Source: Hydractinia symbiolongicarpus (Eukaryota > Cnidaria > Hydrozoa > Anthoathecata > Hydractiniidae). From it: 60,000 bases of DNA. The notes under the pieces are model-generated. The model worked only from the letters and a program-made list of their open reading frames with translations. It was not told the DNA's origin and did not search any database. Below, piece by piece: positions 30,252 to 44,600 of the stretch (the first letter of the stretch is position 1; each line of letters starts with the position of its first letter). Position numbers and translations under genes: made by a program. The DNA lies in the NCBI RefSeq assembly GCF_029227915.1, contig NC_079880.1, positions 11,809,501-11,869,500 on the forward strand, given 5' to 3'.

Positions 30252-31438
30252 TGTGTCACCTTGCTGAATTACGTATTATAAATTATTAGCATTTCAAATA
30301 TTAGCAAAAGTGATATGCGAAAACATTGTATAATATTAGTATTCGTCAAATTTGTCCTTACCTTCGTGAAAGGAAGCCCTAACTACATTTATTGGTAAGC
30401 AAAATGTTTGAAGTTGTTGTACAGTTGTTTTGATGTTACAATTTTAAAGAGTACGTGCGTGAAAAGCTTGTAATTTGCTCGCAATCTAAGAGGGCGGTAT
30501 GAATAAAATAACGAAAAATATTATACCTAGCTTTAGCTAACAGGGTAGTCATACAAAATAAAGGAGTCAATCTAAAGCAGTCGAAAAAAAATTTAGAAAT
30601 TTAGCTTAATTGACTCCATTCTGATTATGGGTATTCGGAGGCAGTTTGAATAAGTTAGGAAATAGCTTGTGCATATCGGGAAAAGGTGAATTCAAGAACT
30701 GGGTTTCTCCCAGTCTGTAAACATATTGGCTATGGCATGCTATAAAATGCTAGTTGAGATTCTGTAGAGGCTAACACAATCTTGAAATTTCTAATCCAAT
30801 CTACACGGACATAACATCAAGGTCATTTGTGCATGAAAAATTCTATAAAATTTTCATATTGCGAAATAATTCGCGTATACAAGATCTTCTGTCAAAAACA
30901 TTTCAAGTTTTTGTTTTATTGCATACGATATACATTTTACCTGTCAAAAATACTTTTAATTATGGCCCTCATAAATTTTATATAATGGTACACTACCCAT
31001 TGTGGCAGTGTTTATGCCAACACTTATTGTTTTTGCCAATGACTTTGCAATATCACAGAGACACTATGCAAAAATAATATCAGCAATCAACATTTTGGCG
31101 GTATTATAATTCTCAGTCTTAAAAAGTTACATGTTTCATTGATTAGTCACTTTCTTTTTCTTCACCTTTTGACGATATCAACTAATTTGTAGACATACCA
31201 TAACGATTTGTGGGTCATCGTAATTGCAAAGATATGCACTGCAAGTAAATCTGTTGTGCTTACCTGCCAAATTATGCTTCCAACCACTGCTAATATTAAA
31301 AACTCGTTGCTGGACCGTGGAGAATCCACAGAAATTTAGGCGTGGGAAGGTCGACGTAACTTCATCGTATTTGTTCTTTTAAGCTTAGAGATTTCGTGCA
31401 TACGGCCCAGAGGCAAACGGTGGCTATTATGACAGAGA
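30252..31438. other. Intergenic DNA, nothing recognised
   Basis: AT-rich sequence without a supported reading frame. A weak hairpin phrase (CCGTGGAGAATCCAC) near 31316 resembles the stem of the neighbouring Helitron-like element and may be a remnant. Confidence 0.4.
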
Positions 31439-32764
31439 CTAGCCGGGAAACCCGGCGTCGAAACGCCGGGGTAAGCCACAAGTCAAGGTATGACCCGGCG
31501 TTGAACACTCTGTGGAGCGCTTAATAAGAGCCGTAAACTGTGTCACACAATCAGGTGGAGCGCTTTAGTACAGGTATACAGTATGTCGTAAATCAAATAA
31601 AGCGCATACACTATTATAGTGCTGCGACTGCAGCGTGTTTTTTAAAAAATCACTTCCCCGCAATGTTAGAGCTGAAATAAAAACAGAGTTATTACTCCAT
31701 TATAGGAAAACAATCGGTCCAATATTTTATTGTGCGGAATAAGTTCTTGTAAGAGTTCCAAAATTAATCGTGACACTGGTCTGAGCGCTTAGTACAGTAA
31801 AACGGTGTTGCACATGAATATAGAGATAATACCCTTTTGATAAAATCTTTATTGCAGCCTTTGTTTAAATAAAAACAATAGAAACAGTCCATTATTAACG
31901 CAGGGCTCAACGGTTAGTCCAGGTAAATAATTTTGCACATCTGTACAGGCGTAATACACCTTTCAAAAAAATTATGACAGCTTTGGTATAAATAAAAACA
32001 CAGGAAACAGTCTGTTGGGGGACCCAGGGTTGAAAAACCAGTTTAAGCCACAACCAACATTGTAACACAGCAGTGAACGCCTGATGGAGCGATTAATAAG
32101 AGCCAAAAACAGTGCCACACATTCAGGTAAAGCAATTTAGTACAGCCATATAGCATGTAGTACATCAAGTCAAGTGCACAAAACTTTAGGGTGTTTCCGG
32201 TGTCATATATTTTTCAAAAAATAACTTTTCACAATTTAGAATTAAATAAAAACACGGACTATAATTCGTTGTTACCTATTCATAGCAAAAACAGTTAGCC
32301 AACCTTTTCTAATTTTTGGTGAATGTTCCTGGTGCAAGTTTAAACAAAATTTTAAGCTGAGCACTTAGTACACGCAAAAAATGTGACACATTCTTCAAAA
32401 AACATGATCGCAACTTCGGTTAAACAGAGATACAGGAACCAGCTTGTTGTGAACACTGGATTGAGCGCTTAGAACAAGTATGTCGCACGTATAACCGTAA
32501 CAACTTTGTTTATAAAAAATTCAGGAAACCGCTTGTCGTTATCATGTTCAATAAAAAAAAATACTCACAAATTTTATTTTGCAGCATAAGTTTTCATAAC
32601 AGTGATGAAAGTGGTATTCTAGCCGAAAAACGTACGTCCGTAAAAATCGGGCACCGCGCTGATTTTCAAAAAAAAAGCTGCGCACAACCATTTTGAACAG
32701 ATAAAATAGGGCTATTATTACCCTCCAGGTGTCCTGGCATGACAACGCCAGGTTACGTTACTAG
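31439..32764. mobile_element. Diverged ~125-bp tandem repeats between two opposed Helitron-like 3' ends
   Basis: At the left, the minus strand ends CCGGCGTTTCGACGCCGG, nine bases, CTAG, then T. At the right, the plus strand ends CCTGGC-loop-GCCAGG, eight bases, CTAG (32761-32764), then T. Both look like Helitron 3' termini, facing outward in opposite directions. Between them a unit recurs with GAGCGCTTAGTACAG, CCTTTCAAAA, and AATAAAAACACAGGAAACAG (examples at 31783, 31868, 31949-32010, 32244, 32366, 32462). Spacing is about 125 bp where clear. No protein frame is present. Confidence 0.55.
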
Positions 32765-35700
32765 TTATTAAGCGTTCAACGCCGAGTTAAGCAATTAAGG
32801 AAAGATAAATCATGACTGAATATGTGTGCTGTATGTATTTAGGTATTTAGGTTAAACGTCTGAGTATGGGTATAAACTCTTTGGAAATTCATGGAAAAAT
32901 TACACGATAGAGAGCCCCGGCATAAATGATACGTTAAGACGCGTAAGCCTTTCCACACATACATATAGAGCGCCAATATCAGTCCGATATTAGGTGTAAT
33001 ACCCTTTCAAAATACTTCGGTTCAATAAAAAACGCAGGCCGACGCTTACCCAATTCAGCTAAAAAAAATGCCTAGCAAACAAAATTAATTGAACGTAAGC
33101 CTTAAGTTGTAAAAGCGTAAGGATTATTTGAACATTTTTGTTGCAGTCAACTACAATAGTCTATTTTCAGTTTTTAGACAGATGTAGCTTACGGTTAGAT
33201 AACCAACCTCAGTTGCAGCTGAGTAAAAATGAGATTGGCGAAAACAAAATGTTAGGATTAAGGCTCGTGATTGGCTTCCTACACGCGATCACAACAAAGT
33301 CGAGAAAGTATATTAGTAGCTTCAAGATTTCGTCAGTGGTGAGCACGACCCACTTTTGACCGATAAACAGAATACCGTTGTTATTTATATGGAGATATGT
33401 TATTTGTGGCTTGGTGGTTTGGTGTGACCTACAAATCAAAATTTGTAGGATGCACGTTAGATTTTAAGGACACCTTACACGCAGTAAAATCTGAATATTG
33501 TAAAAACAATGCAAGTGGTTTTCCAAAGATTCTTAACTTGCTGGATACCCATGGCTGCACGTATTTCTTAATTCTGCTGTTTTGACTAATATCGTATATG
33601 ATGGGTTCAATTTTAATAAAAATAACAATGAAGACGCGAAGACTTATCGAATTAATTGTGCTGAGGTGTAAACATCGAAGCAATGGTAACAGCAGCTGCT
33701 TAGTACTTACCTACAACCCTGGTCATAAATTATGGGGAAAATGACAGAATATCATTTTTTTACTTCCTCTCCCCCAGTTCAATGTTGTGGTTTGTGTTTG
33801 GTTTATTGTCATTATCAAAGTTGAGTCGGGCATACAAATCAACATTTAAACAGGGGGGATGGTAGAGTATAAATTTTTCAAAATTTCCATAATATTTTGT
33901 CCAGGGGGTTGTAGGTACTTCCATGTTTCACATATCACTCGATCACTCGTAACCCATGCATGCTTCTCATTAACAGAAGCTTGAATCATATTTCTATTTC
34001 GCATTGAAACATCTTTGTCCGTTACAGAAGTTACAGACGTGGTTTTATATGCTGCGTGTTTAGATCATTATTCCATTGTGTTACCACCCCCCACAAACTG
34101 CTGCAAGACATATTTTAATGCATATTATTTTCACCCCTTAAGCCTATTCGGCGCAAGAATGGGGGCAGATTTTGCCCCCAATCTTGGTCTCTTTTTAAAC
34201 TATTTTTGCTATGCTACATGGTTATGATACTTATCTATTAGGCATTTATTATGCCAAACTATTTAGGTCATATTGTCATATTGGCTGTTTTAGTCACGTG
34301 ATTTATCCCATTACTCGAAAATCGGATTTTCGGAAAAAAGGATTTTCGGGCAATTCTTGGCCTTTATTCATGCGAACTATATAAAACTCGAAAAATATGT
34401 TGAGAACTTGTATTTGGCTGGCGGAAATTTTGAACAGATGAAAAATAATTTATCCTAGAACGTACGTAATTGAATTTTATGCAGATAGTGGTATATTAGA
34501 CAAATTATAGCGTCACAGTGAAAGTGATAACATAAGCAAATAATTTGATTTGATTCAATATGTAAAAACAATTCAAAAGTTATAGAATATATTTAAAAGT
34601 GATTTTAACTTTTTTTCCGGGAAGTGCAGACACAAAAACTTGCATTGCAATAATGGTCCTCTATGAGACTTAGCTAATGCTTTCCACATGCTCAGTTTAC
34701 TGGATTGTTTTCTTCCCCTTCCTTTGGCCTCAGTCTAATAACAACTGCCAATACCACTTCTATAAAAGTTAAATATTGCATTGCAACTACACTGAATTGA
34801 AGAAAGAACTAGTACAACGCCAAGACTTTATCTTTAGTCCAGGTTTTTTGAACATATATTTACTTGGGGTGGAGGGGCTGAGGGCGCATTCTGCCCCTCT
34901 TCATTATTTGATAGGTTTGTCTAAGTTATATCAAACTGTAACCAAAGCAAAACAAAATGGCGGCACTTTGCCTATGACGTCATCCGAAGTTAGAAATACA
35001 TGATCAAAATCCTACTATCTGTTTAAAATTCCATTAGAAGGACTTTTAACATTCTGTTCGTAGTTTCGGATGTCCAGATAAAATATATCCAAATAATTCT
35101 GCTTTTTACATAATTCGCATGTAAAAACTCAATAAATTGCCTAATAATTTGATTTTATCCCATTTTTGATTAGAATCCGAAAAAAAGGGGAACATTTTTT
35201 TTGCTGGCCACAATTCACAGAATGATTCCCGTTGATGAAAGTTGTGGTATAAAAGCTAATGATAGCTATTATGTATTTCTCGTTATAAAGATTTCAGAAA
35301 AATCCAACTTAAGTGTGTTGTCATATTTTGTTGTTGATATTTTTTAAATAAAAAACGTTAAAGATCGTTTAATTGTGGTTAAAACTGATTTCGCTTCTTT
35401 TAAGGACTTTGGGAAGCATTGACTTAGACGTTGTACTTCTCCCTAGAATCTCCTATAATTAAATCCGGATCATTTGAAATGATTTATTATTGAGTTAATA
35501 AGATTTTATATTGTAATGCCTAGACGTCTAATTAAATCTTTTACCTATTAGAGGGAGCTTTTTCGACAGAAAATTCATTTTAGAATCAACTTTTTAGATT
35601 TCTTATATTATCAACAGATCATAAACTTAAAATCGAATCGCATTTAAATACGTGTTTAAATTTCAAAACCACTGCAATTGTAATTGACTTCTATTCTAAG

Positions 35701-37539
35701 TAATGCAGTGTTATTCCTTATGTTAAACTACCTGTATTTAAAAAAGGAGGCGTTTAATTGCATTTGCGTTTAATTCCCTACTATAGGCTACGCAATCAGG
35801 TAAATTTGTCCCAGCATAGTATCACTGAGGTGTTTAATCGATTAGCTTAAAAGGCCTTAAAAAATTGCCTTGCGGATATCGTTAAAAATCTAAAGGAACA
35901 AATTATAATTTGTTTCATCCCATTAAGCTGACAGTCTGACTCAAGAGGTTTAAAAAGCAAAATTCGGTATGAATAGATAATACTGACCGTAAATTGTTTC
36001 TAAACCTTCAAGGGGATCTATGACTATGGGATATATATTAGCTCTTCCGCCTAAATATGTTCTGTTATCTATGGCACGGAAGTGTATCAAATGATTAGCT
36101 TATAACTATATTCTTCTGGTGTTACTTTTTCTTGTTTTTGTCTTTTCCAAATTCAATGGCAAAGTAGCTACTGCGGGGAATATATCCTAAGCAATGCACG
36201 TAATGCTTGATTACCGGTATCTAGTTATTGCCAAAATTTTTAAACGTGCTGTTGAACAGATAAATTGGTAAACCACCTAACAGGACATACAATTTCCGTA
36301 GAATGGAGGACGTATCAAGTGACGTCAAAGTAATTTGTAGTGATAATACAAAACAATTATGCGTATACATTTGGGAAAATAACTTCCATATCAGTTCCTA
36401 CACCTTCCCTCTTTTATTTTTAATTGTATATCCGTTTCTAATTATGGAATGGCTACCAAATATCATTATTCATTGAACTGAAATATTTATTATCACACAG
36501 AAAAAGCAACCCATACTTTCTTTGAATATTATTATTGCCACAAATCGTAAAAATCAATTTTGAATAAACTTGACAGAGAATGTTGGACGGTATCAGTCGG
36601 TGAGAGATTTTAAAGTTGATTCACCTGTATCATAGTATAATAATTGAGCATTTTTTTTAAGGCTAAAAAATTTGGTTTTATTTAATGTCATCGTACAATA
36701 TTTAAATATAAAAATTTCAACAAAACAATTACCGTGAATGTACTAATGATGGCATAACAGGTCCAAAGGAATTCCTTTTTGTTCTACAAAGAATTGTTCG
36801 CTGTAAGAAAACCAGATTTTTAAAATATTTGGTATATATATTTGGTTGTTGCCCGATCAATCGATTCTAAGTGCAAAACTAAAAGATTATGTTTTATGCC
36901 GGAAAACGTATCGGTAGTTTAAAAAAAATTGTAAGAAAACCTTAATATTATCAACAACCTAAATATCAAACTTTTGTTTTTTAAAATATTCTGTTTGATT
37001 GAGAAAAGGAAAAGTGAGAAATACACCTTTATCGTTAACAACAACACATGGACTAGATCGATTTCTCAGAGGCCTATCACATGAGAAAAATCAACCCACC
37101 ATAACAGCCTTGGTTCGTTTCGCCGAGTTCTCATCTTTATTAACAAACACTCACAAAATGTTATTTGCTATCCTATGGGAGAACGAGAAGGCCCGGCTGC
37201 TCGGGCTCATGTCATACGCAACTTATCACATCAGTTTGGTCGTGCCATTGATGAAAAAAGTAAAGGCTTCAACAGCAAGCTACATCACCTTATTAGCTAA
37301 GGCTAATGACAGATTTAAACTGTTTGGTCAAAGTATTTATGGTTGCTTTTCTCAACAGAAATTACTTCAGTTGATACTGTGGCCAGCGTTTAGCATATTC
37401 CATGGTTGATCACCTACTTTCCAGGATTACTTGGTATAGCTCATGTTATTATCCCCATAGTCCCTTTATAAATTAAAACATTTGTGATGCGTTTCTTTAA
37501 AGGGTAGGCTAAAAACAAAATAATTTGTGGCAGCCAGAA
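32765..37539. other. Intergenic DNA, no supported gene
   Basis: A further diverged unit of the ~125-bp repeat (CAATAAAAAACGCAGGC) lies near 33022. G/C-rich phrases near 34150 and 34870 resemble one near 21800. A frame at 36999-37409 lacks an ATG and was rejected. I see no other structure. Confidence 0.4.
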
Positions 37540-37745
37540 AATCAATTTTAGGCCAAAGAAAAAAATTTGGATTTCAAATCCTAACATCTTCTAAGGTAAC
37601 TACTTTGATAACAACTAAATATTTAAGTTTTGTATCTAATTATCTGTATATGTTCCTAGTAACATTTTTACAAAATTTTTATGTCTGTAAGGGATGAAAG
37701 TAAGTAGGTTTTAGACGCACTTAGTAATAAACATCACACAACAAA
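37540..37745. repeat. Dispersed ~200-bp repeat, copy 1
   Basis: The phrases ATTTTAGGC, AATCCTAA...TCT, TTTTACA, TTTTATG.CTGT and AGTAGGTTTTAGACGCACTT occur in the same order and orientation at 55600-55805. Both copies are diverged. The family is unknown and no ends were defined. Confidence 0.6.
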
Positions 37746-38434
37746 ATCTTCGTGATAACCAATAATACTGTACGTATTATAGTAGTAACAGAATTTTATA
37801 ACCTTTGTTTAAACTTCTTTGAACTTAAGAAATATATTTGTAATGACCAACAACAATATTTTTTTCATGTTTTGTGTTTCTTTTCCACAATATACTACAA
37901 GCTTTGAACGATGAAGTTTGTTATTATACATGGAGCCAAATTCAATGAATATACAGACAGGAAAAATTCCACAACAAATCAAACGTGAAATACGGTGGCT
38001 TCTTCTTTTTTCACGAATGTTTACTTCTTTACTTTAACATTTAAATTTCAGTAGCACAACATAATAGAAATTTGTTCGTCGCATCTTGTTTTGATCTTTA
38101 ACTTTTTCTTGTTTAATTATTTTGGGTGTATGCTGATAAACTCTTACAGGAAATCCGTAAAATTTCAACTTGTCATTTGGCAAAAATATGCGAGTTTGTA
38201 CGAGAAACAATACGCTAATTCTCCTGAATGATTGTTTTAAGCATTTAAAAAATCCATTATTACTTACTCACTTGTCTCACATATCGACGACGTACGATAG
38301 TCTGATCATATAAACTGATAATGAAATTAGGTCTGAAATCGTGTGCCATTGAACTAATTTTTGTTATTTGATTGCCAGTCGTGTACAATTAAGTGATATT
38401 TTGTCTACACGTGGATAACAGCCACACCTTGGCC

Positions 38435-38480
38435 CACGCCACAAGGACAAGGCGTATGTACGCCTTGCCCTTGTGGCGTG
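38435..38480. repeat. Near-perfect 22-bp-arm hairpin
   Basis: CACGCCACAAGG-A-CAAGGCGTA is followed by TG and the complement TACGCCTTG-C-CCTTGTGGCGTG. Arms of 22 bp differ at one position. It is G/C-rich in AT-rich surroundings. It may be a minimal palindromic transposon or a site prone to cruciform formation. Confidence 0.88.
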
Positions 38481-41339
38481 ATCCAATCAGGTTGCATCCT
38501 CGCTTTATCTACAGCCTATCCCAGCTAGTACAGCGATCATGCGGCGAGACATACTTTGTTTACATTCCACTCAATCACACTTGCTGAACTTCGAAAGAAG
38601 TACATACAGTGCAGTTTTATCTAACTATATATTTTATTTATAGTTTATTAATTTAGACGTATGAAAATCAAACGCATTAAATCACGCCTTAAATCAAGTA
38701 ACCACAATTTAACCATCTATGTGTCGGAAATCGAGAAGGAAATTTTTAAAATTATAAAAATGCTTATCTACCAGGGTAATTACTTTGGAGTGTTAGTGAA
38801 TGAAGTGTTTGTGTTATCTTTTACTAAAATTGTGATAGTTATAAAAAAGAATATTTGGAACATGCCAAAACAAGGAAATTAGAAGGTAGATTGCAAAGCA
38901 TCTACCATACTTGAATTATTTCTGATAATGTAGTAATGGGCAAATCGCCAAAACAATGCAAACTTGGCTAGAAATTACTTTGTCTGGGGAGATTGAGTAC
39001 TAAGACGCATATTTAAGGTGAGTACATTATACATTTCCATTTCTAGGAATTGCTGAAGAAGAGATATTTGACGAACATTGACCAAAGAAACGACATGGAA
39101 GTTAAACTTACATATTTTTTTTTATTTTCTCTTTTTCTCTTTTTATTTTTTATTAGGGAGTTGTGCTTTAAGTGTATTACTTTCCTTGCATTTTCATTAA
39201 TATTTCTTGAGGACGATAGTATTTATACAAGTATTTTATACATAGTACATAGTCTTCACAAGATTGCCCTTTCAGACATTTCCTTAGATGTTAATGAATA
39301 CAGTTTCTCATCCTGCGTCCATGTTTATTGAATGACAAAATGAAAAAAAAAACGAATGACAAAAAAAACAATAATATCGAAATGAAGAAGTTTATTCCAA
39401 GTTATACAAGATTTAGTGCATTATTTAAAAATAAAACAAATTCATTTCAGTTATAAAAGATTAAAACCCAGTGAAAACATGCGAAAAATGTTTTTTTGTA
39501 AAACACTATCTTTTGAATCGTGCAATAAAGAAATGATAAAACATGTTTCAAAAAGGCAACTTGTATTAATGGTTAGATCATTTAATTTTAAATGCTTCGA
39601 TTGTATGAGCGCTGTTTTTATTTGTAACATTTACCCTTAATGATTTCGTGATATGACTGACTAAATTTTGTGATTTTTTCAAGCACATATGTCATAGTGG
39701 GCCAATTTTTGATATCGAAACAAGCTAAATGCTATTATTATTATTATTATTGAAATTATTTACTCAGGATAGCCTCTTCAGTTCCTATTGGTACTGCTAT
39801 CAACGAGGATCCTGCGAAGGGGTTCCCTATTATGGGCCTATAATCTTATCCATATTAATTTTTGCGTCAGGTCGTTTTTGTATCTAACATTCCTTTTTTA
39901 TGTTTTCTTCCAAGACATTAAGAAAATCTATATTACAAAACTTCAATTTGTCTACGAGTTGAAAATTAGGGACATTAGTTACAAGACGGTCAGAAAAATC
40001 CACGAAATTCACCCATCGCTACTTGCATCAATTATATTTGACTGATACACACACAGCAAGCATTATATTTTAGACTAGCATGGTAATCTGATGTTGATTG
40101 AGCGTTGTTACTCTGTCCTAGCACATCATCTTTTGTTACAATGTGGATAATGTTCTTGCGAAAGTTTTAAAATACTGTCTCAAATGCACGTAAAGCTACA
40201 ACGTTTTGCGTAACGTGTAACGTCTGTTACAAAAATAAGTTTAAATAAAAGCATATACTATGTTGTTACCTTCTTAAAGCAGCCAATCATGTATTCTGTT
40301 CTATAAAATTATATCTATGCCCAAATTTCCTAATTTGCATATTTTTTATGGTAAATCTTACATCTGCGCTATGTTTTCTTTAACAAAATGGCGGAATAAG
40401 TGTTAAAATGTGTAACTATATTTAACATAAGAAATATCATCTGTTTCTGGCTACTTTCAATCTTTATCTAGAGGTAGCCACAGGTAGCTAGCCACAGGTA
40501 GCTAGCCACAACATAAGTTGCAACTTAGGAAGAACTAGTTTCGTTAAGAAAACACAAGAGAAGGCAACACTTATACCAACGTAAACAAAAACTGTAACAC
40601 AACAGTATAAATACACTACCTTCAATTGTGAACAAAACTGATTAAGCAAACGCAATCTTTTTCTTCATCTATTTAATAATATTTGTATTCTGTCTGTTTG
40701 GACGCAGAGACAGCTTTTGGTTATCTTGCCGCAATGTCCTTGACAATGCAGGGAAGGTTCAATTTTTTTAATATTGGTATATTCTAATATTCTATTTTAT
40801 TTTATTTAAGACTTGTTATGGTAAAGATTTTTAAAAAAAATTAATTTAAATTTAAAAATCGTAAAAATTGACTATGCTTATCTTAATGCTTGGCGAACGA
40901 TCTAACGTGGCAGATGGTTTGTAGATGTTTTTATTTTCTAAAAGCTTTGTCTTTGTTTTTTATATGTGTTTTGCATGTTAAGAAAAGTATATTGTCACGT
41001 TTTCTAGCCATGTCGAAACTTTAAACAAACCGATGTTAAGATTTTGGTTACAAACATAAATTTTGAGTACGCGTAGTAGCCAGCTAGCCAGCTAGTTTTA
41101 TTCATTGCTGTCTTCTTCAGTTCGTTATAAGAGATTTTTATCCTAGACAACATTACGTACTTCTTTGATAGGGTTGTGGTTATATTTAGCTAGCTCTTTA
41201 GTTCTCGCTGAAAAGTGAAAGGAGACAAATTTCTATCTAAAATTATTGTGCTTATGCAGTTAGCTAGCTACACCTTTATTTATTACTGTCATTAAACGCG
41301 TTTCACAAAATGAACTTCCTGATTGATTGTTTTAGCTTA
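38481..41339. other. Intergenic DNA, nothing recognised
   Basis: Only short frames without motifs. Simple (TTA)n near 39733 and AGCTAGCCACAGGT repeats near 40475-40510. Confidence 0.4.
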
Positions 41340-41620
41340 ACATGGTAATGACGGCCTGTTTCCTGTGTTTATATTTGAACCAAAGCTGTGATAAATATTT
41401 TGAAAGAGAATATTACGCCTATAAGGATGACTGACACGATTTTTCTAAGCGTTCAGCCCAGTTTCAAGATTAGGGCTAAATGTTGGCTGACTGTTTTTGC
41501 AGTGATGCGGTAACAGCAGTTGGTAAATTGTAGGGGCTTCTATTGAGTGTCCATTTCATGACTGCTAGTTAACAATGGTTTACGGCCCAGGCGGAATTAT
41601 CCACGGCAGCCTAGCTTTCA
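41340..41620 (-). repeat. Reversed relative of the ~125-bp repeat family
   Basis: The reverse complement carries CTGAACGCTTAG, AGGCGTAATATTC, TTTCAAAA, ACAGCTTTGGTTC and AAACACAGGAAACAG in the order seen at 31911-32010. The rest of the segment, with CCGCCTGGGCCGT and CCGTGGATAATTCCGCC, was not matched. It shows that the family is dispersed and not confined to one locus. Confidence 0.7.
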
Positions 41621-44600
41621 TAAAAAAAAACAAATAATAATGCGCAAAAAATGTGGGAAAAACGACCGAAAAAAGAGGTTCTTGATGTTGTTAGTGTTCA
41701 GCCATTCTAATATGCACGTTCATCCTTTTGCTAACAACTGTAAAATAAATCCTTACAAAGAATCTTTTAAGAAGAGAATTTTGCTTGATTCGAATCAAAA
41801 AATATTCTTTTAAAGGTATTGTTTTTGGTTGTGTCTAGTTCGGTAAATTTAAAATTTCTTTTTTTCTTTTTATGAACATTTTTATTTTAATATTTGAACA
41901 TTTGAAGCTACGTAACCTCAAATTTTTATATTAGAATAGCACCGCTCTCCCTGACAAACCAGTCGGAAAGCAAATAAATTATGTAGAAAAACTTTTACAT
42001 TTATTTTGTACCGAAAGCTAGGAGACCCATCTTAATTTTTCTTACCACCAGGAAATTGGAAAAAGTTAAGATGGGAAAAATTACGCCAAGTCTGAAACGA
42101 CTTTTCTGCGGTCAGAGTACTGACCGCGTTTTTTGATTAGTTAATTCTATTGTTTTTTGTTCATGTGGTGATTATTAGGAAATCCTTTGTTTTGAGCGAG
42201 AATGGCCTCACTCACCCGAACGAATATAAATAATTCTTGTATTACTTAAGAAGGTAAGATGCCCCATAGCATGAGCATGAAAATGTTTCTCGTAACGCCA
42301 CTTTTCATTTGCTGCAGAATGGTCTTATAAAAAACTTTGACTTAAATGCTCCTACCGCCCGAAGTATGAGGAAGTGGAAAGTTTTTTTCGAGGTTGTCGG
42401 AGCTGTATGCACCGTTGAAGTTACTAACCAGACATTATTATTATTATTGTAGTAAACGACAAATGTACATCACTACTATCCCATAACGCAGGATTTGTTT
42501 TATAAAAGTCGATTAAAGTTGTCCTTTCCTCATCAGATAGCTTTTTTTTCATTTTTGCTTTTTCTGCTACTTTTTTTCTTCACTTAATGTTCAACTCAAG
42601 AAAAGCAATGTTTACAGTTTCGTGCATTTTCATTGGTTAATTACACTATGCCTCAAATGATTTTTCAAAATATTTGTTATGAGGACACGAGGCACAAATG
42701 TCCGCAAAAATAATTTTGTTCTAGGACATGTTGCAGAATGTGGAGACACCAACAACATTTGCTATGCAACAAAATGTTCATCAAATTTTGTCACCAAAGT
42801 TATGGACCAAACCTTTTTGCTTTATGCAGCCTTTTTTTTGCTCCTTGCAGTAAAAAGTAGATGTGGGACACGAGCAACTTTTGTATGCGCGTGCCATGGA
42901 GCAATTGTTGCATAGCACGCGCAGGAAAATGTCTCTCGTCCTCCCTTAGTTTTAATTGAAAAGGGTGCTCTTGGGGCGGAGTGCAAAGATTTTACTGTTA
43001 CTATGTGGTTGATCTTGAATGTGTGTAACTCACACAGATTGCATGACACTTGACAGGGCAGCTATTTCTCTCCAGTTAGCTTCATTTTTAAGCACTGGAT
43101 AAAAGTGCTCCTTTCCAAGAATACTTCTTTGACAAACTTTTACACATTTTGGAGTTAACCACTTTTCTTCTTTGATCAGACGTTTAGCATACACTTTTCA
43201 TGGTGTTAGCTGGCCCTAAATTAAATGAAAAATAGTCAATTCTCCCTAATTCCTAAACCATTAGGACTTAGACTCTCTTCTTAGTTTTTCTGGACGCCAG
43301 AACAAGGCAGTCAGTCACGAAACTTACCACAGCTACAGGCAGCGTACATAATTTAAAATTTAAATTTTTTTATGCTATCGCACTCCTATTTATGTTTTAG
43401 CTAGCTGGCAAGTAAGAACAAAATATAAAGCAGCATAAAAATTCATTACTACAAAAAGAAATTTCAAAAAATTGATTTAGGTAGAACTAGAGATCTGGGC
43501 ATTATGTAAAAACAGAAGTAACGTAAAAAACTCTCATTCTGGTTGGCACGTGTTTTTCAGAGTCAGATTTATAGCTAGCTTGGTCGGTTTCTAAGACAAA
43601 CAATTTAATCTTCACCATAAAAACAATATAAAGACAAAATATATGGCAATAAAAAGAGGATTAGTAAAAAGGAATGAAATCTAGCCAAGACGACAATGCA
43701 GTAAACAGTAAAATACTCTCGTGCAATGTTGTTTCTCGACTCGATGTTGATAATTCTAATTTATGCAAATTTGAAACACGAGAGGTCAGTTTTAATGCAT
43801 AAAACTACCGATGTAACAATATAAATAATCGACTTCATATTGCCCTAAATTCGTTCAAATCGATAGGAAAAATTAGTTAAACTTACAACAAACATTGTAT
43901 TTTTCACATACCATCGTAAATCTCGCCTTTACCACTAAAACTATAAACTGTTTTTCTCTCATTTTTATAGTATACTTAAAAGACACAACCAATGTGGATA
44001 TTTAGCCAGGCTTTAAATTTCCCTTGGTTGAGAGAAATTGACATTATAACAGATTTTAACCAAAAAAATTGAGTGCCCGGACATGTTTTTTATTAAGTTT
44101 TGAAACAATAGAAAATTAAACGTAGCGCTTTAAACTTTCGTATATTCTCCTTTTTCATTTCTATCCTCCTACGATATATGTAGTATATTACCTAGCTAAG
44201 ACAAGGATTTATTTTATGGTAGATCGAGGGTGGGTTATTTCTCTATGATCATAAATTCTCTGTATGGTTCGTTCTATCTTTAAATGTAGCCCGCTGTGCT
44301 AGCGTGGTAGCCCTTAAGTTAACCACGTTAATGTGATAGAATTATTTTCCAGATGACCGTCACTATGTGATCTGGCATCAGGTGGTTTATCAGCAATGCT
44401 ATTTGGGAAGTTTTTATTACCAACAGAGTGTAATTCTTTACATTTTTTGTATTATTTTAAACGAATCTACAAAGATGACTGATATATATTTATTACACAA
44501 CTTTAGGTTTCTTGAATTTTATTAAATCAAGAGTGAGCATTCTAAAAACTTTTCTTTCGTGCAATGTTTATGTGGTTGTTAAATGTTAAAATTCGTATAA

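Noticed and set aside
36999-37409. 136-codon plus-strand frame
   Set aside because: It begins with TTG, has no ATG near its start, no recognisable domain and no supporting neighbour. A transposon remnant is possible but cannot be shown.
42679-42933. Possible MITE with ends GAGGACACGAG / CTCTCGTCCTC
   Set aside because: The ends match only after allowing gaps, no target duplication is visible, and internal symmetry is weak.
42822-43049. 75-aa minus-strand frame
   Set aside because: It overlaps a palindromic segment and has no motif. Probably a non-coding repeat.
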